A stretch of DNA of 64,000 nucleotides from Wyeomyia smithii (lineage: Eukaryota > Arthropoda > Insecta > Diptera > Culicidae). Under the pieces are notes generated by a model. The model was not told the origin of the DNA and ran no database searches. It saw nothing but the letters and a program-made list of their open reading frames with translations. The stretch lies in the NCBI RefSeq assembly GCF_029784165.1, contig NC_073695.1, forward strand, positions 229,371,916 to 229,435,915, read 5' to 3'. The position numbers were made by a program, and so were the translations under genes. Shown piece after piece: positions 36,561-49,298 of this stretch (positions within the stretch are counted from its first letter, which is position 1; each line of letters starts with the position of its first letter).

Positions 36561-37789
36561 GATACCAGCTGGGAGATGTTTAAACTTTAGTATAATACAA
36601 ATAATTCATTAACATTTCCATGATTTTCACTCTTCTTCGATCATTCTTCAATGTCGGTCTGAATAGAGAAGAAACAAAGAATAGAACAACGTATTAGAAA
36701 AAGTGTTTTCCTGCTATCATTAGTGATACCGCTTACCGTGCAACGTACGTGCTGTTTAAATAAACCATTGCATGGTTGGGTAATGGTCAAATCGAGAACA
36801 ACATTATTGTTTGTCCCATAACATGGACAGCTGGGTGCCAATGTTAATCGACTTTTCGAGTTTCAATTAGACCAGAAATGCAGATTTGTCTGCAAAATGT
36901 AGATTTTTAGAGTTCGTCATAGTTCCTGCAGATTTTTATCAGAGTCTTCTTGTGTTTGCGCAGACTTTCTCAAAATGTGTGCAGATATTTACATACTTTT
37001 ATTTTCGGAGCGCATAGATTAGATTTTAGATTTTTTGACGTTGAATTACGTTTTACGGTAACCTATATAGAGCTATAAATTCAAAAACAGAAAACATCGG
37101 AAGCGTCACGAATATTTTCCACATTCAAATACTTTAAAATCAGTTAGTTTTCAACGGATTTCCAGCAATCGAACGGAAAAATTGTGAATTTGTGATGCCA
37201 AAAATTATACTATTGAAGCCTTGTTGAACGCATGTTTTGACCGATAAAAGCTGAAACAAGACCTTCTTCCCCAACACAGCCGACGCTAAAGTATATAAAC
37301 GATTTAACTTTATAACCGATTTGTTATTGTTGTTGTTTCACTCGCTCAACCGAAAGTTTAACTCTCAGTAGTCACGTTTTAATAGTTTCAGCCATATGGC
37401 CAGCTGCGAGTGTGCCGGTAGCTATGATCGTTATGTCTCGTTTTGCTTGTAGTGTGTGCGGAACGAAGAATAACAAGAATACTAGACCACACATCGGTAA
37501 ATGGCAATCTAAAATGATGCGAAATCAAATAATAATACTAAAGTATTTTTGATGTAGATACCAACAACATCGAGGGCGTCACGAAAATTGTCCTATTTAA
37601 AATGGCAATAGCTCAGTCAGTTTTCAACGGATTTCCTTTATTCTCGTAGCAATCGATTGGAACATTAGCTAAGCGTCCACCAAAACTCGGAAATTGTGAT
37701 TTTATGTTGTTAGCAATTGTACTATTAAAAATTTTGAACCCTTATTTTAAACGTAGTCTTTGACTAATCTGAGCAGAAAGCAAGACTGG
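36561..37789. repeat. No gene; diverged internal duplication
   Basis: AACATCG..GCGTCACGAA.ATT.TCC and CAGTCAGTTTTCAACGGATTTCC at about 37560-37645 repeat sequence at about 37095-37165, and the following 100 bp is also partly alike. Unit spacing is about 475 bp. The stretch 37300-37525 is an inverted copy of parts of 29.54-30.3 kb. No coding capacity. Confidence 0.5.
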
Positions 37790-38117
37790 ATCTCAATAAG
37801 GTTTTTTTCGAAACCCTGGATGATATTCAGAAACCCGAAATCGACTCCAGACGCTTTTTGAAGATCAAGACGGTGACTTCCGGTTTCCGTGAAACAGTCG
37901 GAAATGACCAAATATTACCTGATATGAGTACTTCTGGAATCGCGACGATTCCCAGATCATTGAAATCGATTCCAGATGCAATTTTGATCCAGAGTTGCTA
38001 CTTTCGGCTCTTGGAAAAAAGCATATAAAATGACCAAATAATGCAGGTATTGTCGGAATCAGAAAGCTGCCGAAAGTTCAGAAACCAAGATCGATGAGAT
38101 CGATCAAAGACGCAATT
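37790..38117 (+). repeat. Helitron-like repeat fragment
   Basis: Three consecutive CTTCCGGTTT-type blocks (GACTTCCGGTTTCCGTGAAACAGTC.GAAATGACC and variants), plus orientation. Ends where the SINE fragment begins. Confidence 0.55.
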
Positions 38118-38215
38118 AGGATTATCGTGCTAGCCCGCAATTGTCCTGTACACTAAGCAGTTGGCGGTGAAGTCTGTCTACCATAAACAGAAGGTCAAGT
38201 TCCGAATCGGAATGT
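38118..38215 (+). mobile_element. 3' fragment of a tRNA-derived SINE
   Basis: GTGCTAGCCCGCAATTGTCCTGTACACTAAGCAGTTGGCGGTGAAGTCTGT.. through CGAATCGGAATGTAG matches the 3' half of the SINE at 36.37-36.56 kb in opposite orientation. The tRNA-like head is absent. Confidence 0.75.
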
Positions 38216-38579
38216 AGAACCAAGGTTTTACTTTTTGCTTTTTACCACGCAATTACTAAGTTGATCGCTTCAGACAATTAAATTGACTAATTCTAATTGA
38301 GTGTATGTCCCATCTGTTACTAGCTATACGGTGACATAATACATGATTTTTTAATTTTACGGTAACTTTGCGGTCGTGTCTCATATACAGCTTCTTCAAC
38401 ATCTCTGGTGGTGAGACTCGAAAGCTACGTATTCTAGAAAAAAGTCCTTATGTAAAATTTCATCTCAATCGTGCAGTACTGCAGTACAAAAAGTACTGCA
38501 GTAAAGAACAACGACGACCGCATGGCAGCAAATAATTAGACAACAAAAACAGAGTCTACTTTTTTGTTTCATACAAAAA

Positions 38580-41500
38580 AGTCAAATCGTTTGAAATAAT
38601 TGGTTTCATCGGAGTGAAAACATCCTCTCCTTTTGACTTCTTTGAATCACCTCGATTCTAGAAATACCCATATTTGGTAGTACTCGGTCATTTTCAGCTG
38701 TTTTTCCAAACGTCGGAAATCGCCACCTTTGAATTCAAAATGGTGTCTGTGGCAAAATTTTAACTTCTGTGCATCATTCTGGTTCCGGAGATACTTATAT
38801 TGAGTGGAAATCGGCCATTTTGGACTGTTTCCTAGAAACCGAAAGTTGCCATCTCTCAATTCAAAATGGTGTCTGAGGTTGATTTGTGGCTTCAGTGTAT
38901 CATTACGATTCCGGAAATATCCATTTTACTTTCCGCTGTTTTTCAGAAATCGGAACTCGCCTTTTTGGATTTGAAAATGGCATTTGGAGTCAATTTCAGG
39001 CCTCTGAGCGTCATTCTGGTTTCGGAAACCCCCAATTAGGTGATATGCGGCAGGGCTAGTAGCGAGTCACTAGTTAGTGACTTTGTCACTATTTTGAGCC
39101 TAGTCACTAAAAAGTCACTATTCACGCTTAAAAGTCACTATTTTACGACAAAATGGTCACTAAAGTCTTTTTTTTAGCTTTAAATGTATTTATTTAACTA
39201 TTGTTGTATTGCAACATACTTTAGAAAGCTTGCTTCTCATTTACAGAATATTTGGACAGTTCGGTTTGTAAGGCATTTTTGGTAACTTTTCCATCATAGA
39301 AGTCTCATGCCAGGCAATGTTTTCAAATTTCTCATCAAAGTGAACAGTGTAGAATAGTTACGAACGAATTATCTAAGAGCTGCAAAGGAATGTAAAGGTT
39401 TATTCTACAAACTACTCGCGTCTTAAACCAGTGTTGTGCGTGAAATTACGTTTGTAGTTTGATTTGCTTGTCTCAAATCAACTGTTCCTCCTGGTTGAAG
39501 TGGATTCATAAATTACGAGCTTATATTGTGCTAAGTCGTGTTGAGGTCTCAATTCGTAGGATTTTGCTTTCAATCATCCGAACCTACCGGTGTTTACCAG
39601 ATACCATTTCTAAATTCCATAATGATAACCCGTTCAACGCATATTTGTCCCATGCTCCAGACCAAACAAACGAGTGTTTAGTGGGACGAATTTGATTAGA
39701 AAATGTCAAGTGGGTTAAATATGCGTGGAAAATCATTGATGGGACAAACAGGCTTAGTATTGTTTTTGCAGATTTTCGGAACGAACAATGCTATTTTTAA
39801 TATATTTTGAAAAACTCCTCCCTTAGTTAGCTTAACCAACTTCAAACACTTTTCGAAGCTGTCACAGGCGGCACGGATTCCCAGATTTTCTGGATAACCG
39901 CTTTAACCGTTTAACAAGTTGGAGATTTAGTAAAAAAAGTTTATTGAGTTGAGATCAGGTGAACTTAACGGCAATTTATTTCTATTCAAAAACTCCCTCG
40001 AATCGCCCCTATCGAGTCGAATTCGCAGAATGCGCTGATGCACCGTCTTGCTAGAACATATAGTAATTAGCTCTGAAGAGTTTTCGAAGACACGGGGTAA
40101 CGTTTTTTTTTTTCAAAACTACCGTTTTATAATAAACAGCATTAAATTCGGCGTCTTTGTAAATGAAATCGGAGGAAGTTTACTCGTTTGCAAATTGCTC
40201 CCGACACCATCACTAAAGCTGTACTCTGCAATCGAGGAACACTCCTTTATGTAATGACCCAGTAAAAGTATACACCTCTAAGTTTACTTTCTTGTTAATT
40301 GTAAATATCATTCACAATACTGGCAGCACGGTATGCTGGCGAAAAGTAAACAAAGATTGCTGACGATCGGTTCAGCAAGCTCACTTTTAGATCAAACTTA
40401 CAAACGTTGAGACTAGTGACCGCGAACGAAAAGAAACATCCTGTTAAGCCATTTCGGATAACTCGTTTTACTTTAGAACTCTGAAATGTTGTCTCTTGCT
40501 GCTGCCCACATTCGATTGTTTTGTGTAACCAGTAACACTTCAGGCCAAATAATTTCTCATTAGAAACAATGAACTCGCGAACAGCGAGTTGTGAAATTAT
40601 CATTTTCACTCTATCGAGCCTCTTTTTCTCAAAGAATCGGCCAAAATATTGTGGACCGATTCATTAGTTATACTCAAATGGGTGGGAATTACTAACTGAA
40701 CGCTATCATTTCGCCGGACACGCTTCTTCATAACAGTCAGAATTTTACGACTTGCGGCATCCTTGCAGATCGTGGCCGACAGAATTTTCAACGATCCCCC
40801 AAAGAGAATGTTTCCTTGTATTTTTCGATGGTTTAATAAACAAAATATCGCCTAGCTTCACAAGATTTGAGATGTTTGAATATTGTGCAAGGGCAGTCAC
40901 TGACCAAAAATCGTTTTACTACGACTTTCTGGATTTGTTACATCGCACATCAAGAACTAAATACAACTGACAGACCACCAACACACCAATGCGTATTCGA
41001 GAGAACATACATTCGTTCACGTACTTTCATTAATACTTATAACTCGAAAAGTTGTATTCGAATATATTGAACAAGGTGTTATTACAACCATTTCAATGTG
41101 AAATTATGATACAGATTTTAGTTATTTTCTATGAAAACAAATCATTGCACATCCTATGTTCTAAAGACATAAATTTCAGATAAAATTTAATTCATTTATG
41201 GTTCAACAATAAATTTCAAAACCCTCTTTTTTATATGTTTTTGGTCACTATTTGGTTACTATTTAGTCTCTATTTGGTCACTATTTCAATGAAAAAAGTC
41301 ACTAAAGTCACTATTATTTTGCTCCAAGTTCGCTACTAGCCCTGTATGCGGTCATGTTCGGATATTTTCCAGAAACCGGAAGTTTCCATCCTAAATAAAA
41401 AAAGGCGTTTGAAGTCGATATTTTGGCCCCTGTGCATCATTCCGTTAGTTTTTGATTGAAATATTTGTTTAATTTGTCTGAGAAACCTCTTCTACTTTCA

Positions 41501-41940
41501 GAGTGCGGAACAATGTTAAACTACCATAGAAATTTGTGTTCGACTTGTGAAACAGCCCTCCTATCCAGAATAGGAAATGTCGAACCACCATAAACATATT
41601 TTTTGCTCCCAAAAACATCCACATGCAAAATTTGGTTCCATTTACTCGAGTAGCTCTTGAGTTGTAAAGTAATTTGAGTTTCATTTGCATGAGAGCTTTC
41701 TCTTCCGGAAGAGGGAGGGGCGTTGAACTACCATGGAAATTTTTCTTGCTTCCAATAACCTTAACATATCGAACTCGCTTCCATTTACTTGGTTAGTTCT
41801 CGAAACGTGCAGAAAATTGTGTTTCATTTGTATGGGACCCCTACCTTCCAGAATAGGAAGGGGTCTCGAACTATTTAATTCACCTTTCCCGGCCCCTATA
41901 ACCCCTATATAAAAAAATTCACGCCGATCGGTTCAGTAGT
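38580..41940 (-). mobile_element. Helitron-like element split by a hAT insertion
   Basis: The left piece (38580-39050) has CTTCCGG/GGAAATACCCATATTTGG blocks. The right piece (41345-41940) continues them, then gives tandem CCACATGCAAAATTTGGTTCC units, and ends with ACGCCGATCGGTTCAGTAGTTT, the inverted form of the 26.07-kb start block. Orientation is consistent across the gap. Between the pieces lies the hAT-like element 39051-41344 with its target duplication, showing the order of insertion. Confidence 0.6.
39051..41344. mobile_element. 2.29-kb hAT-like element
   Basis: Inverted termini CAGGGCTAGTAGCGA (39051) and TCGCTACTAGCCCTG (ends 41344). Subterminal arrays of (A/G)GTCACTA..TTTGGTCACTATT words lie at both ends. 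The duplication TATGCGG flanks it (39044-39050 and 41345-41351), 7 bp visible where hAT makes 8. The interior ORFs (for example 40295-40609 minus, 40606-40791 minus) are not recognisable as a hAT transposase, so it is probably non-autonomous or decayed. A second, deleted copy lies at 5420. Confidence 0.85.
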
Positions 41941-41950
41941 TTCCAACCCA

Positions 41951-42039
41951 AGTAACAAAATTGGTTTTATAAAAGTTTTATGGTGCTTTTTTGGCTGTAT
42001 TAAGCACTAAACAACTATTATAAAACCAACATTGTTACT
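41951..42039. mobile_element. Small palindromic MITE
   Basis: AGTAACAAAATTGGTTTTATA at left is mirrored by TATAAAACCAACATTGTTACT at right, about 21 bp each, around a 47-bp centre. It directly follows the Helitron-like terminus. Target duplication is not clear. Confidence 0.65.
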
Positions 42040-42640
42040 CAAGAAGTCTATATGGATCAGACGTAAAGAGCTGCATTTTTTTATGTTTAGATCTTATCGT
42101 ATACATATTGTATTTCAATTTGAAAAAGTATCTAATTTCAATTTAAAAAAATAATAAAAATAGTTAAATTTATTGAGCGAGTGACACGAATTAAAAATAT
42201 AAGTATAATAATTAGAAAATTATGAAGTGTTAGTAATTGATACGACGATGAAAGTGGCAATAAAAGCAGTATTAGCAGTACAAACAGCATGTTAAACGTA
42301 ATAAGATTTGAAGAGAGTTACAAACATCTTTATTGAACTAAAATAATGTATTGTCCCCCCAGAACACTTGAGAAGATGTAATATTTTAAAAAAATCATGT
42401 CTGGTACGTTCTTAAAACTAGATTATAACGTTTAATTATAGAAACATGTAATTCTTCAGTTAATTCAGTCATTGTTTCCATGTTTTGCAAATATTTCTCA
42501 GGAAATATGTTTATTTTAGGCCTCAAATACACAATTATAGATCACTTTTGAGAGCGGTTCGAATTACAAAACAATTTTCATATAAAAGATGATAAAAGGT
42601 ATAAAAATTGCAAAACTGTATGAAATCTTTATTTGAGCCG
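42040..42640. other. No gene seen
   Basis: AT-rich flank of the mariner-superfamily relic. TAGATCACTTTTGAGAGCGG at about 42538 may be a decayed left terminus of that element, but the match is too weak to assign. Confidence 0.4.
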
Positions 42641-42659
42641 ATAAATTGGTTTATGCGTT

Positions 42660-43800
42660 TTACTTTTTGAAGATAATTTCATTCAAATGTTGGCCACGGC
42701 TACGTTTTAAATGGTCCATACGAAAAGTCCAATTTTGGGTCACTTTTTCGAGCATTTCGTCTGGTATCTCGGGAATAACGCGTGTAATGTTGTCTTCCAA
42801 GGCTGGAATTGTTGTTGGCTTATCCGCATAGACGAGAGACTTAACGTAGCCCCACAAAAAATAATCTAGCGGTGTTAAATCGCATGATCGAGGCGGCCAA
42901 TTCACCGGTCCATTCCTTGAGATGAATTGTTCACCGAACTCATTCCGCAATATGCCCATTGATTCGCGCGATGTGTGGCACGTTGCTCCGTCTTGCTGAA
43001 ACCACATGTCAACAAGACCCAGCTCTTCCTTTCCGGCAAAAAAATCAGAAATCATCGCGCGATAGCGAGCGCCATTGACCGTAACGTTGCGATTTCAATC
43101 ATCTTTGAAGAAGTACGGACCAATGATGCCTCCAGCGTGTGAACCGCATTGGCGATTCTTGTAGCCTCTGGTTGCTCTTCGGTCTAAATGCGACAATTTT
43201 GCTTATTAACATACCCATTTAACCAGAAATGAGCTTCGTCACTGAACACAAGTTTTCGGTTAAAAAGTGGATTTTCGGCAAGTTGTTCTAAGGCCCATTC
43301 ACCAAAAATTCGACGCTGCGGCAAGTCGTTCGGCTTCAATTCTTGTACGAGATTTTTGTAAGGCTTTACACCAAGATCCTTTCGTAAAATCTTCCATGTA
43401 GTCGAAAAACACAAGCCCAATTGCTGCGAACGGCGTCGAATTGACATTTCACGGTCTTCCACTACACTGGCTGATACGGCAGCAATATTTTCTTCTGAAC
43501 GCACTCTATGTAAACGTGTTGGTGGGTTTATGTCCAACAGAGTAAAACTGGTTTGAAATTTCGTCACAATAGCTTGAATAGCTTGCTCAGTAGGTCTTAA
43601 TCGACCTAAAATGGTCGTAATGCGCGAAAAACATTTTTCACAGAGGACGAATTTTGGTAATAAAATTCGATTATTGGTGAAATGGTGAAATGGCAAACCA
43701 AACTGAGTACATTAGACTTTGACAGTTGTCAGAATTCCCGCGTGAACTGTCAAATCTGAATACACGAAAAACCAAATAGCAAAAAAATCACCCTTTATAA
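42660..43800 (-). pseudogene. IS630-Tc1-mariner superfamily transposase, inactivated
   Basis: The minus-strand 5' part (43184-43696) has a helix-turn-helix-like region (RSEENIAAVSASVVEDREMS, RRRSQQLGLCFSTTWKILRK) and the first catalytic Asp in FSDEAHFWLNG. The 3' part (42660-43055) has the second Asp in WFQQDGATCHT and the third in PPRSCDLTPLDYFLWG, with 36 residues between by my count. Lesions: TAG at 43184-43186 where a Trp is expected, a deletion with frameshift in the following stretch, and TGA at 43095-43097. The right terminus AAAAAAATCACCCTTTATAA (about 43785) looks like the AGGGTGATTTTTTT TIR of this group. It is a dead copy. Confidence 0.85.
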
Positions 43801-44385
43801 TAAATACTGGTCGACAAAATCGGATAAAATTTTTACCCACCGGCAAGCTTGATATTCTCCTCAATATGTCGAAAGAACAGAGTGGATATTCACCGCTCAC
43901 TTCTCGCAAAGCATGATCGCTGCGTATAGCAATTTTTCACACCGAACTTCTTCATTCTGCTGTGTTTTTACCGCTCGCAGAAAAATAATACACTTACTGC
44001 TTCCACCAGAGCTGAGCACAGAAATGTGCTACTATTCGATTCAAATGATTGATACCGTTATCTCAACACACGTATTCCGCAGATTAAGAACATGGGTGTT
44101 TCTATTTAAGGTTGATAAAAATGGCTTTACTGAATAGTATAAAACAGTAAAATTAACCTTTTCATGTGTAACAATTTTTACCTGATATTTTTAAACGTTC
44201 ATTATTGATCTGTGAGTTAATGGCGAAATTGTTTTATTGTTCCTATATTCAATAAACACAAATTTGATTTGTTTTTTTTTTGTTTTTGAGAATTGAAAGC
44301 CTACACTATTATAATTACCTTAGGAGTATTACACGATTTTAACATTCTAACTAATCATTGTTTTTGTTACATTTCAAATTAATAG
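43801..44385. other. Intron/intergenic DNA upstream of the first visible mastermind exon
   Basis: No coding frame. It ends in ATTTCAAATTAATAG, an acceptable 3' splice site with a T-rich stretch about 20-40 bp upstream. Confidence 0.5.
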
Positions 44386-44731
44386 GTTTCCGCCGGCCAG
44401 CATCTGCATCTGAGTGGCGATCTCAAGAGTGGAGTCTCGGTAGCAGCACAACAAGGTGTATTCTTCAGCCAGCAACATCAACAACAACAGCACGCCCAAC
44501 AACAGCAATCAAACCAGCAACAATCTCAGCAGAACGCACAGCAGCAGCAGCAAGGCCCCGGTGGTCCACCGCAATCGCAGCAGCAACCACCGAATGGTGG
44601 TGGCCCCAACGGTCCACAACAGCAGCAGCCTCCCAATCCAAATAACCCGAACGGAAACCCGAACAATCCAAATGGACCCAATCAAAACAACTCGCAACAA
44701 CAACCAAATCAGGCACCTCCAAACTCACAAG
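44386..44731 (+). CDS. mam: Mastermind-like co-activator, internal exon (Gln/Asn/Pro-rich)
   Basis: Acceptor AG at 44384-44385, donor ACAAG|GTAAGA after 44731. The exon has no ATG, so an ATG-based ORF search misses it; the real frame begins GTT TCC GCC GGC CAG and encodes VSAGQHLHLSGDLKSGVSVA, QQGVFFS, then Gln-, Asn- and Pro-rich low complexity (115 codons plus 1 nt). The last base joins the next exon in frame to make Gly. GDLKSGVSVAAQQGVFFSQQ is the only non-repetitive part and probably the conserved one. An alternative acceptor CCAG at 44400 would remove five residues. Competing frames of similar length (44456-44761 plus, 44465-44743 minus) are CAG-repeat shadows. Confidence 0.75.
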
Positions 44732-46437
44732 GTAAGAAGACACCGCGCGCGGAGGGAGTAAACAAAAACAATAATCCGCTCTCTACGCTGGAGATTTGCA
44801 ATCGATATTTTCAAACAGATTAGGGTGGCCCTCTTGTTGTTCGAACAAAAGCAAGTGTCGCTCATTTTAACCACCCGCGCTCTTATCCACACAATCCGTG
44901 TACAACGCAATCCATTAGCATTTTCTTCATTTTCGAATGAAAACTCATTCCAACCCTCCTCGTTTCGGAAAATGATTCAGGCCCCACCGCTTATGCTAGC
45001 ACACGTCTGCATTTTCCCACGTTTACCACGCTATCCTGACACCTATCCAAATAGCAACAGCCAAACAACCGAAAAGCCCTCGTTTTCAGCTCTTCCAAAA
45101 GCATTTTCAACTTCATGACATTTCATACCACTCAACTCCTCGGTGTTCGCCCCCACAATTCATCCCACCGATGATATGACGCTCTCTTTCCGTTTTCCTT
45201 TCTCTTTCTCTCTCTCATGCTTTCTCTCGGAATGCTCTGCCAAACGGCGCGTACGAGGAATCGTTCCCAAAGTTCACAACAACCATTCCTACACGCATTT
45301 ATCCACTCATTATTCGGTTGTCCAAAATTATTATCATTTCATTCCGACCGATTCACTGCCGATTCGCATATAATCGCTTTGACTTGTTTGGAGCGCAGCC
45401 AGCCGGAGGGAACTCATTTTCCCCTCTCGGAACTCTTTCGGACTGGACTCGACTGGTGCTCGAGCATGCGTATACCGTGCGGCGCGCGGTTAACCAGTTT
45501 CTTATTCGTGTAGTGGTTTAGGCATTGGTGGTGGAAACTCAAAAAACTGGCACATCATTCTTTTGCCGAACGCCAACCGAAGTTTTGCTTGTGGCGGCTG
45601 GTGGTACCACTGATGGTTGGGGCGGCGATGGATGGGAAGATCATATCGTATCCATCCCTCGGGAGGGCATACCATTGCAGCACAGCTCAGCTCAGTAGAG
45701 TCGAGTAGAGTAAAGGTTGGTTTTGATACGAGAGCCAATATGTTCCTAACACTTACACTTTTGCGGTGCTTAGCAGTCGCGTGAGGAGTTTGCCCTGGGG
45801 TGGTTTTCTTTTTTTCTGTTCGAAAGGGAGCTTTTTTTCTGGTTCGGAGGATAGGATTTTTGAAAGACTGTACTATATAGCAATAGGTTGAAAGAATGAT
45901 TCGCCACTTTGTCGTTTTCCAAAACTGAGTGTGGGTATTTTGTATGAGAGAATTCGGTGTTGTTTATTAACAGGTACAAATTACGTATGCTGAAAAGGGA
46001 CCATTATTTTTCTTTTATGCTTAGATTTTGGGAATGAAATATCTGACAATTTGAATATTGGATACATACATATTGGATCGCTCCTTCGCCAAATTGGCGA
46101 GAAGGAATATCGAGAGAAGGAACATACAGATAACATCTTATAGCATGCATGTATGAAAATACGTAATCTGTTTCACTCTTTTTTGTGCGTATTTTTTTAT
46201 TGTTTTATTGACAGTCTCATCTAGTTTCTCAAAAGCTGAGTTTATTTACCGCTGTTTAACTTTGCCAAATGACGCGGCTCCTAGCCTAATCGAATATTGT
46301 TTCTTTTGAGCATAGGTTTTTATCTAAATTGAAAATAAATATTTGAATTCGTGAATACATACGGTTTTTATGGATGGCCCGAAGCTATATGAACAATTGA
46401 TTTTACTTCGAAAACCTCTTTTAAACGTTTTTCGTAT

Positions 46438-46690
46438 TTTTTTTATTAAGAGGCAATTCCAAGATGGCGAGTTCCGATCTTTGGAAAATAGCCTAAAATA
46501 TCCAAATACCAACGTTATCAACAGGAATATCCCGGAACTAGGATGTTACGCAGAAGCTGGTGGCAACTCCATACGTAAATTCGAATTCCTAATTAGCGAC
46601 ATCCGGTATTCCGCGACAGAGGACATAAGACCAAATACCACCCAACATGAGAGAATCACCTCAGACTCTATTGTGAAATTTCAAATGGCC
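46438..46690 (+). repeat. Helitron-like repeat fragment in the intron
   Basis: AAGAGGCAATTCCAAGATGGCGAGTTCCGATCTTTGGAAAATAGCC and CGACATCCGGTATTCCGCGACAGAGGACATAAGACCAAATACCACCC follow the family pattern. Diverged. The 108-codon frame 46370-46696 is a reading of the repeat. Confidence 0.5.
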
Positions 46691-47749
46691 ATTTGAGTAG
46701 TGAAATACCAAATGATTTGAAATTTAAAAAAGTATAAATTCAAAAATTTTAAAAGTAATGTTATCGAAAGTTGAGATAATTTTATGATGAAAATGTAGTC
46801 AGTTCAAAGGTTTTTAAATAGTTCCCAGCTTTTTACTATCGTAAATTCATATATAGTCATAAATTATGTTTTAGACATTAACTTTCGGCGTTCAGACATA
46901 ACAGAGGACCTTAAAATCATCGAATTAATTTAGAAAGCTGGAAACCGGTTCAGGCACTCAAAAGTTATGTTGGAGCTTACATGCTGGGAAACTCCCTCAT
47001 CTCAAAAATTTATAAGTCACAGAAAGTCGATTTTTAGATTCCAGAAGTTGCTACAGAGACCTGTCGATTTTATTACTCTCGAATTTAGCACGCGAAGCAT
47101 TTCAGTAATATCACGTTTCTAAGATATATAAAAAATATAAAAACACGAATTAATTCTCCTAGTGGCGCGGTCGCGGCGAAATATCGGCAGCGAATTTTTG
47201 GCAATCGCTACTTTTAAGGATGAGTTCTTTAATTACCTTATAAGTCATGGCTTATTTGCCGATCAAATTTACACGTGTCTGGCTTGTTTTTCACGATGAC
47301 TCCCTGTCTGCCATAATTTTGGAATCGCTCCACTGAGTATTGCATCCCCCCCCCCCCCCAAAATTTAGGTTAAGAACGAAATTTTACTCTTACAGAAATC
47401 CTCATCCTCCTGAACAACTTCGCTGAAATCCTCAAATTTACAACTGTTTGGATTCACAAGATAAATAATAGAGTGCGAATGAGAAGAATGAAAAAAATGA
47501 TCTTCGAATATCGTTTAGCGGTAAGACTGAAAAGTCTCGTCTTCTCGAAAAAAGTCCCCATGGGTCCCCATTTCCAAACGGCGTCGGAAACCGGTATCAG
47601 TTTCTGATCGTTCGAGGACAAGCAAAGTTAATAAAGAACATTTGAAAAAAGATGAGTGAAATCACTCATAATAAACAACGCCTTATTGAACCAAGCAACC
47701 TTGAAAACTTTTCTAATGAAAATTTACTTGCTTTATTTTTACTTTGTTG

Positions 47750-48200
47750 GTCTTAGGCAGAACGAATTAGAAATGTCCAGCTTCTTCTGTCCTGGGCAGC
47801 CGTTCTCCAGTCTCCTCGTACACCAGCGGATCGTGCATCTTCTTCCACCGCGCACATCTACCGCGTGCGAGGCATAGCACGGAGTCGACGGCCTCTTCCT
47901 GGTTTTCTACTAAAGATAGTTTTGGCGGCTCTCTCGTCAGGCGTTCTGGCTACATGTCCAGCCCACTGAAGCCTGCCCCGCTGTATTACCTTCACTATAT
48001 CAGTATGTTTGTATACCACTCGTCGATCAGCTCCCTTCAGTGGCCATGCTTCATGTCCGTTAAGGGCCACCTATACGCATCCTATACGCGCTAGTGTAGT
48101 GCGAGTTTCAAACTACGGGACCTTAGCTGGTTACGTAGTCCGTAGAAGGCCCTGTTCGCAGCTGCAACTCGTCGTATTCGTAAACGTATTCGTCAACCAC
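47750..48200 (-). pseudogene. RTE-type retrotransposon C-terminal relic
   Basis: On the minus strand, RVAAANRAFYGLRNQLRSRS (about 48110-48170) is followed, after stops, by IVKVIQRGRLQWAGHVARTP (about 47940-48000) and RKPGRGRR. These are the conserved tail motifs of RTE/jockey-like ORFs. Stops and frame changes make it inactive. Confidence 0.7.
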
Positions 48201-48599
48201 TTCAAATCGTTCTCTATCTATCTCAACCTCAGCATCAACACCACGTATTGAATGTATGAAAATTTATCTATACTAAAATTTGAAATATTTTCAAATGAAA
48301 ATTTATCTACACTCAAAATTTCAAAAGGATTGAAATAATTCAAAATCTTTCTTACAAATCAATATATCTAAATATTTTCGCGAAATAGAGAAAGGTTGTC
48401 AAAGACTAACTTCTAGAAATTTATCTGAACATTGATTTGAAAATATTGAAAAAAACAGAATTTGAGACCCTGCATTTGAAAAAAAAATAGAAACAAAAAA
48501 AATCTTGCTCTCAAAAACAGTCAAACAAAACTGTCAAAACTTTGCCAGTAAAATAAAATGAACTGGTTCGTCTAAATGGATTCATTCTTCATAAAGTTA

Positions 48600-49020
48600 T
48601 GGTCATTTTAAAACTGACATATTTTTGCTTGTCTCAATCATTTTGTCTACCTTGTTACCGGTCGTTCAACCTCCATATGTGTCACGTGGCCAGCCGTGTC
48701 CCATCAGTGAGACAGTATCAGTTTGTTTATATACTTCGTGCAGTTCCGAATTCCATTTTCTTGTTTGTCACCGAGTATTGATCGCACAATTCTACGCTCG
48801 AGAACCAGGAGCGCTCGCTGATTGGTCTCTTTCCGTGTCCACGGTTCTTGTCCGTAGAGCACCACCGGAAGGATCAATGTCTTGTAGAGTGCAAATTTCG
48901 CGCGAATGTAGGTTGGCTACAAAATCTATAGTAAGCCCTATTCGTTGCCGCAACCCGTCTCTTCACCTCATGGTTCACCACTTTACGAGTGTACCTTAAT
49001 AAACAAGTTCATCAACCACA
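48600..49020 (-). pseudogene. Second RTE-type C-terminal relic
   Basis: The minus strand gives VNHEVKRRVAATNRAYY (about 48930-48980) and, in another frame, TLILPVVLYGQEPWTRKETN and QRALLVLERRIVRSILGDKQ (about 48760-48880), the same protein region as the neighbouring relic but more upstream. It may be another copy, or the same element broken by the 48.2-48.6 kb AT-rich stretch. Inactive. Confidence 0.65.
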
Positions 49021-49298
49021 TAGAAAGTCCATCAACACCGCAGCAGCAACGCTCGTAAACCTGCGACACTCTTTGCCAGCCTCCATGCATAGTCCCTCTA
49101 CAATTATGGGTCAGTCAACATGTTGTCTGAATGTTCAAAAATGGATATAAAATCATGAAAATTATCAACTACGAATGTTTTACTATCTATCTCTATGTTC
49201 TGATGTGTGCTTCCGATTAACAATAAGTTTCACTGCAGTTGATGCGTGTAAATCGGCATCCAAAATCATTTAGTCTATAAAATCGTCAAAATACATAA

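Noticed and set aside
44456..44761. Asn/Ser/Thr-rich ORF and overlapping minus-strand ORFs over the first mastermind exon
   Set aside because: CAG/CAA repeats stay open in all frames; only the ATG-less frame splices in phase with the downstream exons.
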